Assembly (NCBI GenBank): GCA_050949905.1 | Contig: JBMNGP010000006.1 | Location: 1 to 64,000 of the forward strand | Length of the DNA: 64,000 nt | Source: DUML01 sp050949905 | Lineage (GTDB): Bacteria; Bacillota; Desulfitobacteriia; Desulfitobacteriales; Syntrophobotulaceae | Reading direction: 5' to 3' | Shown: positions 43,965-53,551 of the stretch, piece by piece | Layout of the letters: the number at the start of each line of letters is the position of its first letter | How positions within the stretch are numbered: position 1 is the first letter of the stretch | Notes under the pieces: model-generated | Database searches by the model: none | Told to the model about the DNA's origin: nothing | Seen by the model: the letters and a program-made list of their open reading frames with translations, nothing else | Translations under genes and position numbers: made by a program

Positions 43965-45088
43965 CATCTCTATGTCTCCCCAGCAGGCGAAGGCTTTTCA
44001 TATGATCCGCCATTGCCGTAGCGCCAAGCTAGGGGCGCATTCGATGGTTTGTTCTGAGTGCGGAACTTCAACGGTTTCCTACAATTCCTGTCGTAATCGG
44101 CATTGTCCCAAGTGTCAGCAGGCTGTGCAGGAGAGTTGGGTTCAAGCTCAGTTAAAGAAGTTATTGCCGGTAGGTTATTTCCATGTGGTGTTTACGATTC
44201 CCCATGAGCTCAATTCCCTCGTTTTGCACAACCAAAAGCTGCTTTATTCCCTTTTGCTTCGTGCGGCCGGTCATACATTGATGGAGCTGGCAAGGGACCC
44301 TAAGTATCTAGGTGCAACCATCGGCCTTACTTCGGTTTTGCATACCTGGGGCCGGAATTTATCATTTCATCCTCATGTTCATGCCATTGTCCCTGGAGGC
44401 GGGCTTAGTAGCGATGGTCTTCGCTTTGTCCGATCCCGCAAAAAGTTTTATTCCGGTTAAGGTTGTCTCCAATAAGTTTAGGGGTAAGTTCCTTTATTTT
44501 TTGAAGAAGGCCTATACCCGGGGTGAGCTGAAGTTTTTTCATGAGACCACCTTGCTTGCCATACCCGGTAATTTTGCTTCTTTTGTAGATAGCCTTTATG
44601 CAAAGAAATGGGTTGTTTTTTGTAAGAAACCCTTTAAGTCTCCGGAGCATGTGGTTCGCTATCTTGGTAGATATACGCATAGGGTGGCTATTAGTAATTC
44701 GAGAATTAAGTCTTTTGATGGAAAGTCGGTCAGTTTTTTCTGGAAGGATTATAAAGATAAGGGTAAGCCTAAGTTGATGACGCTTCAGTCCGCTGAGTTT
44801 ACCCGCAGGTTTCTTCAGCATATCTTGCCTGATGGTTTCGTTAAGATCCGGCATTATGGGATTTTATGCAGCAGGAATATCGGTAGCAAACTGCTCCGTT
44901 GCCGCCGGTTGGCGAAAGGTAAAATGCCGGATTTTTCACCCCGGCCAAAATCAAGGTATTGTCCTTACTGCGGTAGTTCCAAGGTTACTTTTGTGTGGCA
45001 ATCCTTTCCTTCTGTCGTCACTTAAGTTTTATTAATTGAATAGTTTTTGCAATGCCCGTTTTTGGGGAGGGGGAAGGTATGCCTATTT
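43963..45088 (+). mobile_element. IS91-like element, copy 1, truncated at both ends
   Basis: The remnant retains most of the Y2 transposase gene and the first part of the right end, and is cut at 45089 by IS256 copy B. The recombinase gene and left end are absent. Confidence 0.85.
43972..45025 (+). pseudogene. IS91-family Y2 transposase, copy 1, truncated and frameshifted
   Basis: Near-identical to copies 2 (49827-50942) and 3 (59023-60138) but lacking the first codons, and with four instead of six T at 44447-44450. The two-base loss shifts the frame and stops the first part at 44460 (KKFYSG); a second frame continues to 45025. The zinc-binding part (CSECGT, CRNRHCPKCQ) and the HUH-type motif region (HPHVHAIVPGGG) lie before the break, and the C-terminal Cys pairs (YCPYCGS) after it. 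It is non-functional. Confidence 0.9.
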
Positions 45089-45151
45089 GGTACTGTCAAT
45101 AATCTTTCGCAAATTTGATTTTCTGCTTGGTAATTTTCTTGTATATCTTTA

Positions 45152-45199
45152 TCTCTGAGTAGACTTGGCCTGGGGCCCCAGGCCAAGTCTACTCAGAGA
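45152..45199. repeat. 48-bp perfect palindrome inside IS256 copy B
   Basis: Same position and size as the palindrome at 9559-9606, with four changes per arm, all compensated. It is centred on GGGGCCCC. Confidence 0.95.
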
Positions 45200-45205
45200 A
45201 TATCC

Positions 45206-46400
45206 GCAATTAACCTGCTGCTAGATTCTTTTTCTTTGTTCATTTCTTCTAAATGTCTCATGCTCATATACATTTTTGTTCCCCAAGCCTTACTGGCCAC
45301 ATGTCGTAACCGAGCGCAGACCAGCATAATGCTGACTTTCCATCCGGGAAAGTGCCAACTACTCTGGTTCTCCTGCGAATTTCCCGATTCAGTCTTTCAA
45401 TGACATTATTACTCCTCAGTTTAGTCCAATGTGCTTGTGGAAAATCCATGTATGTCAGTGTTTCGAGGATACTGTCCTCAACCTTTTTCGCAGCTTCTTT
45501 TAGTTTCATATCTCGGAGTTTAGCTACGACTGCAGCTGATTTCTCTTTGGCAGCATCTTTATCTTCCTGAGCATGAATCGCTTTCAGCATTGCCGCAACT
45601 TCTTTCATCTTCGATCGAGGTGTTACTGAGAAGACATTCCGGTAGAAATGAACAGTACACCGTTGGAATTTGGCTTCTGGAAATGTCTCGTTCACGGCTT
45701 CCAACAAGCCCAGACATTTATCGCCGATAAATAATTGGGTTCCGGATAAGCCACGTTCCTTCAAACTTTTCATGAATTCTAGCCAGCTTGCTTTATCTTC
45801 CTTCATTCCTTCAGAGGCGCCTATGACTTCTCTATAGCCATCTTCATTCACAGCCATGGCAATTAGGATCGCTACGTTCTCGTATTCACCACCCCAATTG
45901 CGTTTAAGGTAAATCCCATCGAGATAAACATAGGGATATTTTCCTTGTAAAGGCCGGTTACGCCAGGTATCGATGTGCCCGTAGACTTTTTGGTTCAACT
46001 TGCTGACCGTTCCGGCCGATACTTTGGTACCCCATAGAGCCTCAGTGATATCTTCTACTCTGCGGACAGAAACACCGGCTAAATACATTTCGATCAGAGC
46101 TTCTTCCACAGAGCTTTCACGCCGGCGATAACGCTCAATGATTGCGGTTTCAAAGGTTACGCCTTTTAGTTTGGGCACTTTTAGCTTCACCTCTCCGGAA
46201 GTGGTCGTTAAGTTCCGCTCATAATGACCAGACCGATAACCTTTTCGTTCTTCTGTACGCTCATACCTGCCGGCATTTGTGAGCTCTGCTGCTTCTTGAT
46301 CTAACAGGTTATTTAGAGTTTCTTCCACGCTATGGCGTACCAGTTCTTTTAACTCCTGCTTTATTGCTCCTTCATTTAAGTGTATAATTTTCTCAGACAT
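45206..46400 (-). pseudogene. IS256-family transposase, copy B, frameshifted near the C-terminus
   Basis: The product matches copy A over about 355 residues, including all three catalytic positions. After GKSAL one A is missing relative to copy A (TTATG instead of TTAATG, near 45330). The frame then reads 20 foreign residues and stops at 45264, whereas the other frame carries the normal C-terminus (RHLEEMNKEKE) to 45206. The last part of the helical C-terminal region is therefore lost. Scattered silent and missense changes show real divergence from copy A. Confidence 0.88.
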
Positions 46401-46518
46401 ATTCGCATCTCCTCCTGGTTTAGATTGGTGTGGTAACCTTATCTTACCAAGCAGTTGCGTTTATGTCTTTATTCATAAACACTTAATTATGAATTTGCGA
46501 AATTAATGATACCTTATC

Positions 46519-46737
46519 ATAATAAAAGATATAGACAGAAGCCATACTTTCTTTATAACAGAGGATATTAATCCTACAATTGCTGGAAGAATCTGAGTCA
46601 GAATGAACATATATCCTTTCGTATGAAAAATAAGAATTGACCATAAAACAATAATAATTACTGTACCAATTATTCCAAAAATAATTCCGGCTTTTCTGAT
46701 AAGCATTATTTTTTGCGAGATTAGAGGAAAACTTCAT
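46519..46737 (-). pseudogene. Small membrane-protein cassette gene, broken
   Basis: GAGGGGGG precedes ATG at 46737 (MKFSSNLAK). After an A6 run the membrane-type reading continues in another frame: MLIRKAGIIFGIIGTVIIIV and a second hydrophobic segment, YMFILTQILPAIVGLISSVI. The 3' end is cut by IS256 copy B. It appears to be a two-segment membrane protein of unknown role, placed between attC-like sites as a cassette. Confidence 0.5.
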
Positions 46738-46849
46738 TGAATTACCCCCCTCGGATAACTGAAAAAGGAAAAATAAACACCGTCTATTAATTCTACTCCC
46801 ATATTGTCGTGAATAGTCAACATTGAATACTTCAAAATATATTTTCTCC

Positions 46850-46864
46850 GCCGCAGGACGCGGC
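46850..46864. repeat. Small GGAC-loop hairpin 1 of the attC-like array
   Basis: GCCGC-AGGAC-GCGGC. It has the same position and loop type as five other hairpins (51288, 51804, 57087, 57950, 63814), with a different stem. Confidence 0.7.
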
Positions 46865-46890
46865 AGCCTCGCGCGTGATTTTATAGTCAC

Positions 46891-48791
46891 GGTAGAGATA
46901 CCGGTTACCCGACACCCCCCGCATAGATCCCGGCGTGCGGAACTATCGCACCGGGCTCCTCAAGAGTATTCGCTTCCGTACCTCCAGCATCAGAAATTAA
47001 AGTGAAGTTGTACTAGATTCGACTCGACAATTCTTGGCTTCGGAACTCCATATCTTTTCCAACATGCAGTGAACTCGGCCAGATTGAAACTACGTCGCTG
47101 ACTTCTTCGGTTAAGCCATTTATATAGAATTCTCTTTGCTTGTTCATAGAACTTGCTTAAACTGCTGTAGTTTCCAATCAGTCCATAGTAGTTGTTATAT
47201 CCTCGCAGTTTCGCTATGAATTTCGGAAAGAGCCTTCTCAAACGTTTGTTTCGCATCTCTTTACACCATTCTGTAAATGCAGACAGTGATTTTCTTAACT
47301 TTCCTGGCGCTGTACGTCGTTTGATAATGTCTCCAACTTTCCTAGATACTCCCCAGCGAAATTCAAACCCCAAGAACTCAAACTTTGTATTTTCCTCTTT
47401 ACGAAATCGTGAAAAGCTTATAATGTTGGTTTTCTCCTCCGCTAGTTCCAGCCCGAATTTGTTCAAGCGCTCTCCTACTGCTTGATAAAACTGCACTGCG
47501 TCTTGTTTGTATTGGAACGCGCACACAAAGTCATCTGCATATATGCAGATATAGTTCATGCCTTTGCAAGACGGCTTGACTCTCTTTTCGAACCATAAAT
47601 CCAGTGCATAATGAAGGTAGATGTTCGCTAGAATCGGACTGATGACTCCACCTTGAGGGCAGCCGGTTACTGGATGTTTAACCATTCCATTGGTTTCCAG
47701 GACACCTGCTTTTAACCATTTCTTGATAAGTCTTAGAAATGCCTTATCTGCAATGCGCAATTCGAGCATTCGAATGAGCCAATCATGACCAATCGCATCG
47801 AAGAAACCCCGGATGTCTGCTTCCACGATGTAGCTATACTTTCCAAAGTTTAGTTCATGGGTTAAGTCTATTACTGCTTTTTGTGCTCCCGTATGCGGTC
47901 GGTATCCATAGGAATGGTCACTGAATTCCGCCTCATAGATAGCTCTCTAGGATTTTCGCTGCTGCACGTTGGATAATCTTGTCTGATACCGTAGGTATAC
48001 CTAGCGGCCTTTTCTTTCCGTTACCTTTGTCGATGTGCACTCTGCGTACGAGCTTCGCCCGGTATTGTTTGCTTTTTAACTGCTCTACTGCCTTACCAAG
48101 GTTGGATTCCAATTCCTCAGCGTATTCTTTGGCCGTTATGTTGTCTACTCCTGCAGCGGCTTTCTTCTTTAGGTCATAGTAAGCTTCGCGCAGTGCTTCA
48201 ACGTTGAATAGTCTATATAAGTTCTCAAACCGGTGGGTTTTGTTTTCTGTTGCCTTCTTTGCTATTCCCCGCAGGGAGGTTTGCCAGCGTACTTCCGATC
48301 CGACATGTCCGGCGCTGGTTTCCTTTACAGGCTGCATACTCTTGTTAACCCCTTCCCCATGTAGCCGGCTTTCCCGACCTCGGAGTACTGTGAGTTAATC
48401 CGACTCCCTGTTGGTCTTCAGCCTTCCTCTTTATCGATTGGTAAGACTTACCGGTCTTTGCCGGAACCAGCAGGGTCTCCCAAGTTCCTGATACTTCTCT
48501 CCATACATGCCACGTTCTCTGACCCCGACAGGCCCTCAGGAATCTTACCTTTAACGATTCCTTTGTGTTGACTTCCGTGACGTTAAACACGTGGTCGCCT
48601 GCTTTTTTCGCGTTATCGAGGCTGAATGTGCTTCAGGAGTTACGGTCCTCCCTGTGGCCTATATGGTTCTCTGTGTACACTTCACCTTGCTGTTACCAGT
48701 TTCGGCGCAACACTCGATATGGGTGGTTGGTTAGACCTTACCCAACAAGGACTTTCACCTTGTAAGAAGTACCAAGCTTTGCTTGGCGTAC
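46891..48791 (-). mobile_element. Group II intron I (group IIC-like, in an attC-like site)
   Basis: The intron of about 1.9 kb begins GTACGCCAAGC on the minus strand after ACGTTA and ends near GGTATCTCTACC. A domain V-like hairpin (AGCCCGGTGCG...CGCACGCCGGG) lies at 46920-46955. The 5' exon ends in the large inverted repeat at 48801-48856, as expected for introns that recognise a hairpin. It encodes a frameshifted RT. Confidence 0.82.
46990..48337 (-). pseudogene. Group II intron I reverse transcriptase/maturase, frameshifted
   Basis: The N-terminal piece (47933-48337) holds QTSLRGIAKKA, HRFENLYRL, AAAGVDNITAKEYAEEL and RRVHIDKGNGKKRPLGIPTV. The second piece (46990-47826 and upstream) holds VEADIRGFFDAIGHDWL, CPQGGVISPILANIYLHY, the active-site IYADDFVCAF and the X/maturase region ending WKRYGVPKPRIVES. 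A one-base insertion near 47935 (GAGAGCT where GAGGCT would keep IYEAEFSDHSYGYRP in frame) separates them. Catalytic Asp residues are intact, so only the indel prevents a full protein. Confidence 0.9.
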
Positions 48792-48800
48792 TAACGTTTC

Positions 48801-48856
48801 GAGGAGTCCCGCAGCGTCCCAACCACATTCATCATCCTCTAGTTGCGGGACTCCTC
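48801..48856. other. Large inverted repeat of attC-like site 2
   Basis: GAGGAGTCCCGCA (48801-48813) pairs perfectly with TGCGGGACTCCTC (48844-48856). It is followed by T and GTTGTAC, where IS91 copy 2 starts; on the other side the intron boundary sits in ACGTT. Compared with 57998-58052 one base pair is changed on both arms. Confidence 0.7.
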
Positions 48857-48973
48857 TGTTGTACTAAACCGCTGCGCGGTGGCTTATCAAATACAGGATA
48901 CCCTTATGTAATTTGAGTCATGATATCATCTTTTTGAATCTATCCCTATTTAATTCGAAAGGATGATTAAATC

Positions 48974-49834
48974 ATGACTCAAAACCGTTATACCCTATCT
49001 GAGCATTTTCTGCAAATGAAATCGGAAATGGAACTTCGCGGGTTCTCTCCTCAAACGATGCGGCATTACCTGACCCACTTGAGGCTTTTGGAGAAACATT
49101 ATGCCAAACCGGCTCCTTTGATCTCTGCGAATGAGCTCAAAGAATATCTCCTTTACCGCGTTAAGTCCGGGATCAGTTACAGCAATATCAATATTTCCTG
49201 CAACGCTTTCAAGCTCTTTTTTAATAAGGTTCTTCAGTGTAATTGGTCCGATGATGTTATTATACGCCCCAAACGCTTAAAGAAGTTTCCCTGTGTTCTT
49301 TCCAGACAGGAGATTCTAGCGATTATTGATCAAGTCGGCTATCTGAAGCATAAGGCGATTCTTCTGACCACTTATTCTTCCGGGCTTCGCATTAGTGAAA
49401 CGCTTAACCTTAGGGTCTCGGATATTGATTCCAAGCAAATGCTGATCAGGGTTGTTCAAGGGAAAGGAGGCAAAGACCGTTTTTCTATTCTTTCTCAAGA
49501 AAATCTCCGGGTTTTGCGGGAATACTGGAAACTTTTCCGCCCTGATGATTTTCTTTTCCCCGGATATATCAAAGGTAAACCGCTTTCGGCCAGGCATATC
49601 CAGCAAATCTTTCAGGAAGCCAAGGCTAAGGCCGGAATTTTGAAACCGGCTACGGTGCATTCTCTGCGCCATAGTTTTGCCACTCATTTACTGGATAGGG
49701 GTACCGATTTACGCACGATTCAAGTTCTCTTAGGGCACAGCGATATTTCTACGACGGCGCTTTATCTCCATCTTTCGGTTAAGCGGATTGCTGCGGTGCA
49801 AAGTCCGCTGGATGGCGGTGATACTAATGCCTGA
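48974..49834 (+). CDS. Tyrosine recombinase of IS91-like copy 2
   Basis: The 286-residue integrase has an N-terminal SAM-like core-binding domain (about 10-95) and a C-terminal catalytic domain. Visible active-site motifs are TYSSGLRISETLNLR (Arg I), HSLRHSFATHLLDRGTD (His-x-x-Arg) and LGHSDISTTALYLHL with the nucleophilic Tyr near 267. It lacks the extra helix insert of integron IntI enzymes. It overlaps the Y2 transposase start by 8 bases. A homologue is identical in copy 3. Possible role: site-specific integration or resolution of the element at the attC-like GTT; this is inferred from position. Confidence 0.92.
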   Translation: MTQNRYTLSEHFLQMKSEMELRGFSPQTMRHYLTHLRLLEKHYAKPAPLISANELKEYLLYRVKSGISYSNINISCNAFKLFFNKVLQCNWSDDVIIRPKRLKKFPCVLSRQEILAIIDQVGYLKHKAILLTTYSSGLRISETLNLRVSDIDSKQMLIRVVQGKGGKDRFSILSQENLRVLREYWKLFRPDDFLFPGYIKGKPLSARHIQQIFQEAKAKAGILKPATVHSLRHSFATHLLDRGTDLRTIQVLLGHSDISTTALYLHLSVKRIAAVQSPLDGGDTNA

Positions 49835-50942
49835 GCTGAAGGAGATTTTTGATCAGGTCTATGCTTCTAAGGATACCGCTATCTCTATGTCTCCCCAGCA
49901 GGCGAAGGCTTTTCATATGATCCGCCATTGCCGTAGCGCCAAGCTAGGGGCGCATTCGATGGTTTGTTCTGAGTGCGGAACTTCAACGGTTTCCTACAAT
50001 TCCTGTCGTAATCGGCATTGTCCCAAGTGTCAGCTGGCTGTGCAGGAGAGTTGGGTTCAAGCTCAGTTAAAGAAGTTATTGCCGGTAGGTTATTTCCATG
50101 TGGTGTTTACGATTCCCCATGAGCTCAATTCCCTCGTTTTGCACAACCAAAAGCTGCTTTATTCCCTTTTGCTTCGTGCGGCCGGTCATACATTGATGGA
50201 GCTGGCAAGGGACCCTAAGTATCTAGGTGCAACCATCGGCCTTACTTCGGTTTTGCATACCTGGGGCCGGAATTTATCATTTCATCCTCATGTTCATGCC
50301 ATTGTCCCTGGAGGCGGGCTTAGTAGCGATGGTCTTCGCTTTGTCCGATCCCGCAAAAAGTTTTTTATTCCGGTTAAGGTTGTCTCCAATAAGTTTAGGG
50401 GTAAGTTCCTTTATTTTTTGAAGAAGGCCTATACCCGGGGTGAGCTGAAGTTTTTTCATGAGACCACCTTACTTGCCATACCCGGTAATTTTGCTTCTTT
50501 TGTAGATAGCCTTTATGCAAAGAAATGGGTTGTTTTTTGTAAGAAACCCTTTAAGTCTCCGGAGCATGTGGTTCGCTATCTTGGTAGATATACGCATAGG
50601 GTGGCTATTAGTAATTCGAGAATTAAGTCTTTTGATGGAAAGTCGGTCAGTTTTTTCTGGAAGGATTATAAAGATAAGGGTAAGCCTAAGTTGATGACGC
50701 TTCAGTCCGCTGAGTTTACCCGCAGGTTTCTTCAGCATATCTTGCCTGATGGTTTCGTTAAGATCCGGCATTATGGGATTTTATGCAGCAGGAATATCGG
50801 TAGCAAACTGCTCCGTTGCCGCCGGTTGGCGAAAGGTAAAATGCCGGATTTTTCACCCCGGCCAAAATCAAGGTATTGTCCTTACTGCGGTAGTTCCAAG
50901 GTTACTTTTGTGTGGCAATCCTTTCCTTCTGTCGTCACTTAA
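49827..50942 (+). CDS. IS91-family Y2 (HUH) transposase, copy 2
   Basis: The 371-residue protein from MPELKEIFDQVY has a zinc-binding N-terminus (CSECGTSTVSYNSCRNRHCPKCQ region), the HUH motif HPHVHAIVPGGG (about 155) and the Y2-type region YLGRYTHRVAISNSRI (about 265). Paired Cys, YCPYCGS, lie near the C-terminus. Y2 enzymes nick and move single-stranded DNA by rolling-circle transposition. The ATG at 49827 overlaps the recombinase stop and is preferred over an upstream ATG at 49788. Intact. Confidence 0.93.
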   Translation: MPELKEIFDQVYASKDTAISMSPQQAKAFHMIRHCRSAKLGAHSMVCSECGTSTVSYNSCRNRHCPKCQLAVQESWVQAQLKKLLPVGYFHVVFTIPHELNSLVLHNQKLLYSLLLRAAGHTLMELARDPKYLGATIGLTSVLHTWGRNLSFHPHVHAIVPGGGLSSDGLRFVRSRKKFFIPVKVVSNKFRGKFLYFLKKAYTRGELKFFHETTLLAIPGNFASFVDSLYAKKWVVFCKKPFKSPEHVVRYLGRYTHRVAISNSRIKSFDGKSVSFFWKDYKDKGKPKLMTLQSAEFTRRFLQHILPDGFVKIRHYGILCSRNIGSKLLRCRRLAKGKMPDFSPRPKSRYCPYCGSSKVTFVWQSFPSVVT

Positions 50943-51287
50943 GTTTTATTAATTGAATAGTTTTTGCAATGCCCGTTTTTGGGGAGGGGGAAGGTATGTC
51001 TATTTTTGAGTTCTATTTAGGCCGTTTTGCATTATTGCTGTCTTTTTGTTGGTGGTTTGCTTTGTTTTCTGTTTAACGGCAGGGACTAAAAAAGATTGAA
51101 TTTCCATAGTTTTTGTGTTCCGTCGGCAGACGGTTTAGTACAACACACGATTCATGATGTTCCGGTTTTTCGGTTTATTATGTACTTTTCAACAACGCCA
51201 GAGATTCTGTTCTTTGGCTGTTTTCTTTTGTGCTGAACATCATAAATCGCTTACTGTTATCTGACGTTTCCTGCCCCCGGAGCCAGA

Positions 51288-51307
51288 GCGCACCACGGAC
51301 GGTGCGC
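51288..51307. repeat. Small GGAC-loop hairpin 2
   Basis: GCGCACC-ACGGAC-GGTGCGC, on the right side of attC-like site 2 and just past the stop of the cassette gene 51326-51748. Confidence 0.7.
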
Positions 51308-51325
51308 CCTCTATATGTATACTTT

Positions 51326-51748
51326 CTATTCATCATCTGACAAAAGAATAGACTCCTGTTCCGTTTCAAAAAATTTTTTCCATGCATGAAGTGGCATTTC
51401 AGAATCAACAAATAACTCATCTTCAACGCCAATGGTTATTGTTACAGAACACATCTTGTGTTGTGAATCGTCGCAGAATATACCTACTCCACAATAACAG
51501 GGTTTTCCCTCGATTAATTCTATTGCATCTTCTGAAACAAGATATTTTACTATATCATCTTTCTTCATGTTTTCACATCCATTTGCAGAAAAGAAAAACG
51601 TTAAATGCGTTGCTCCATCTACGGCCCAACATTCAGCATGAAATGGCCTCCCATCAGAAAAAACCCCCTGAGCAAATCCAATATTTTTGGTATCGTCATT
51701 ATTCTCAGATAACCTTTTACACGGAAAAGGATAATTGAAAACTTCCAT
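51326..51748 (-). CDS. Cassette gene: unknown 140-residue protein
   Basis: The gene starts MEVFNYPFPCKRLSE after AGGAGTGGGAAC; an in-frame extension to 51811 would enter the small hairpin and was rejected. The product is acidic with WAVDGATHLTFFFSA, YCGVGIFCDDS and CSVTITIGVED, suggesting a compact alpha-beta protein without signal or membrane segment. No family was recognised. Small hairpins lie on both sides (51288-51307 and 51804-51821), which is the arrangement expected for a mobile gene cassette. Confidence 0.65.
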   Translation of the reverse strand: MEVFNYPFPCKRLSENNDDTKNIGFAQGVFSDGRPFHAECWAVDGATHLTFFFSANGCENMKKDDIVKYLVSEDAIELIEGKPCYCGVGIFCDDSQHKMCSVTITIGVEDELFVDSEMPLHAWKKFFETEQESILLSDDE

Positions 51749-51803
51749 GTTCCCACTCCTAAAATAATAAATTTTACTTTGCAACAATTTTTTTATCTTA
51801 ACT

Positions 51804-51821
51804 CCCGCCATGGATGGCGGG
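51804..51821. repeat. Small GGAT-loop hairpin 3
   Basis: CCCGCC-ATGGAT-GGCGGG, left side of attC-like site 3, upstream of the 51326-51748 cassette gene. Confidence 0.7.
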
Positions 51822-53296
51822 CAATGCAGGATATGTCAGAGTCACGGTAGAGATGCTGGTTACCCGACACCCCCCGCACAGTTCCCGGCGTGCGGAACTA
51901 CCGCACCGGGCTCTTCAAGCATATTCGCCTCCGTATTCAAGCAAAACAATCTTCTATCCATTCTATTTGTAACTGTTTATTTGGGTTTTCGGTTATTCTC
52001 GGCTTTACCAATCCATACCATTTCATTTTTGCTTCGAACTCTTTCCAGTTGAAGCTTTTTCGCTGGCTTCTGCGGTTCAGCCATTTGTACAGGATTTTCA
52101 GGGCGATATTATAGAACTCAGTGATTCCTTTGCTGTTTCCTATTACGCCATAATAGTTAAAGTATCCTCTTAGCTTGGTATTTAACATGCCTACGATCTT
52201 CCTCAGCCGGTTGTTCCGGTTCTCTTTGCACCACGCTGTAAATGCTTTTATTGATTTTCTGAGTTTGTTCCGGCTTGTTCTTCTGGCAATGATGTCTTTC
52301 CCTTTGTGGGATACTTTCCACCGGTATTCGAATCCCAAGAATTCAAAGCTGGTGTTTTCATGCTTCCTAAACCGGGAGAAACTGATGATTTTGGTTTTTT
52401 CCTTAGCCATCTCCAACCCAAACTTGTTGAGCCGTCCGGCCAGCGCTTTGTAAAATCGTTCAGCGTCCCGTTTATACCTGAAGGCGCAGATAAAATCATC
52501 AGCGAAACGGCAGAGGTAAGCTTCTGCCTGGCATCTTGGTTTTACAATTTTCTCGAACCATATATCCAGTGTGTAGTGCAAATAGATGTTGGCCAGTACC
52601 GGGCTTATGATTGCACCTTGCGGACATCCGGTTATGGGATGGATTACTTTTCCGTCTGTTTCCAGTATCCCTGCTTTGAGCCATTTGTTGATGAGTCTCA
52701 GAAATGCTGTATCTTTGATTCTTTGTTTGAGCATTTCCATCAGCCACCCGTGGTCGATGTTGTCAAAAAAACCTTTGATGTCAGCTTCTACAATGTAGCT
52801 GTATTTTCCCTGAATTTCTTTGGTGAGTTCCTGTACGGCTTTTTGCGGGCCTGTTCCCGGTCTGTAACCATAGCTGCATTTTTGAAAGTCCTGTTCGTAG
52901 ATGGCTTCCAATATCCGAGCTGCCGCTCGTTGCAGTACTTTGTCTTTGACTGCCGGGATCCCTAGCGGTCTGGTTTTGCCATCCCCTTTTGGTATGTGGA
53001 CTCTTCTGACCAACTTGGCTTTGTATTTCTTTTCTTTTAGGGTTGTCAGCAGTTCGTTTAGGTTGTGGTCAAGGTTTTTGGTAAATTCTTTGGCCGTCTC
53101 TTTATCCACACCGGCGGCTGCTTTTTTGTTGATATCATGTTAATGCTGCCGCATAATGACCAAACACAGCTAGTGTATGCTGTCCAATCTTTGACGGATA
53201 AACTGACCTAATATCGAGTCCGTCAGCTTACCGGTTTGAAAATATTAAGAGAGAAGCCGGTCGCCCCTTTAGCAAACCGGCAGGATATCATCGAAA

Positions 53297-53551
53297 TCAC
53301 TTCTGTGATTGTAGGTAAAGAAGATCCCCCCGGGCTTCATACAGTTTCTCCTTAAAAACCAGCGCGAACCAAGCTGTTCTATTTCGAGTAGGCGGATAGC
53401 GGCAGAACTTATCATAGACTTTACAAACTGCTTCGCTCATCTCTTCCTGGCTAAACCTAAGATTTTCAGCTATTTGGGTTGCCAATGGCAGCAGATCGTA
53501 GAAGCCCGTTCGGATAAAATATTCTTCAAGACTTAAATTTTTAGGATTCAT
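53297..53551 (-). CDS. Small accessory protein of the transposon
   Basis: The 84-residue, mostly helical protein (MNPKNLSLEEYFIRTGFYDL...WFALVFKEKLYEARGDL) is not recognised. Its start overlaps the ATPase stop by four bases (ATGA), so it is co-translated and probably belongs to the transposon. It could be a small partner of the ATPase or transposase; this is a guess from position only. Confidence 0.65.
   Translation of the reverse strand: MNPKNLSLEEYFIRTGFYDLLPLATQIAENLRFSQEEMSEAVCKVYDKFCRYPPTRNRTAWFALVFKEKLYEARGDLLYLQSQK

Larger units (their letters stand above)
45089..46518 (-). mobile_element. IS256-family element, copy B
   Basis: Inverted copy of 8240-9670 with the same ends. The flanks show no matching 8-bp duplication (GCCTATTT left, ATAATAAA right), which points to recombination or deletion after insertion. 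Left it cuts IS91 copy 1; right it cuts a cassette gene. Confidence 0.9.
48858..51260 (+). mobile_element. IS91-like element with tyrosine recombinase, copy 2
   Basis: The element of about 2.4 kb starts at GTTGTACTAAACCG and ends at ACTGTTAT. Both ends therefore carry GTT, and both lie at the same place in the attC-like site as in copy 3. It encodes a tyrosine recombinase and a Y2 transposase with overlapping genes. The 320-base right end (50943-51260) is noncoding; it contains CGGTTTAGTACAAC, the inverse of the left end. Confidence 0.82.

Noticed and set aside
48974..49834. Tyrosine recombinase as an integron IntI integrase
   Set aside because: The IntI-specific additional helix region between the conserved patches is absent; it belongs to the IS91-like element.
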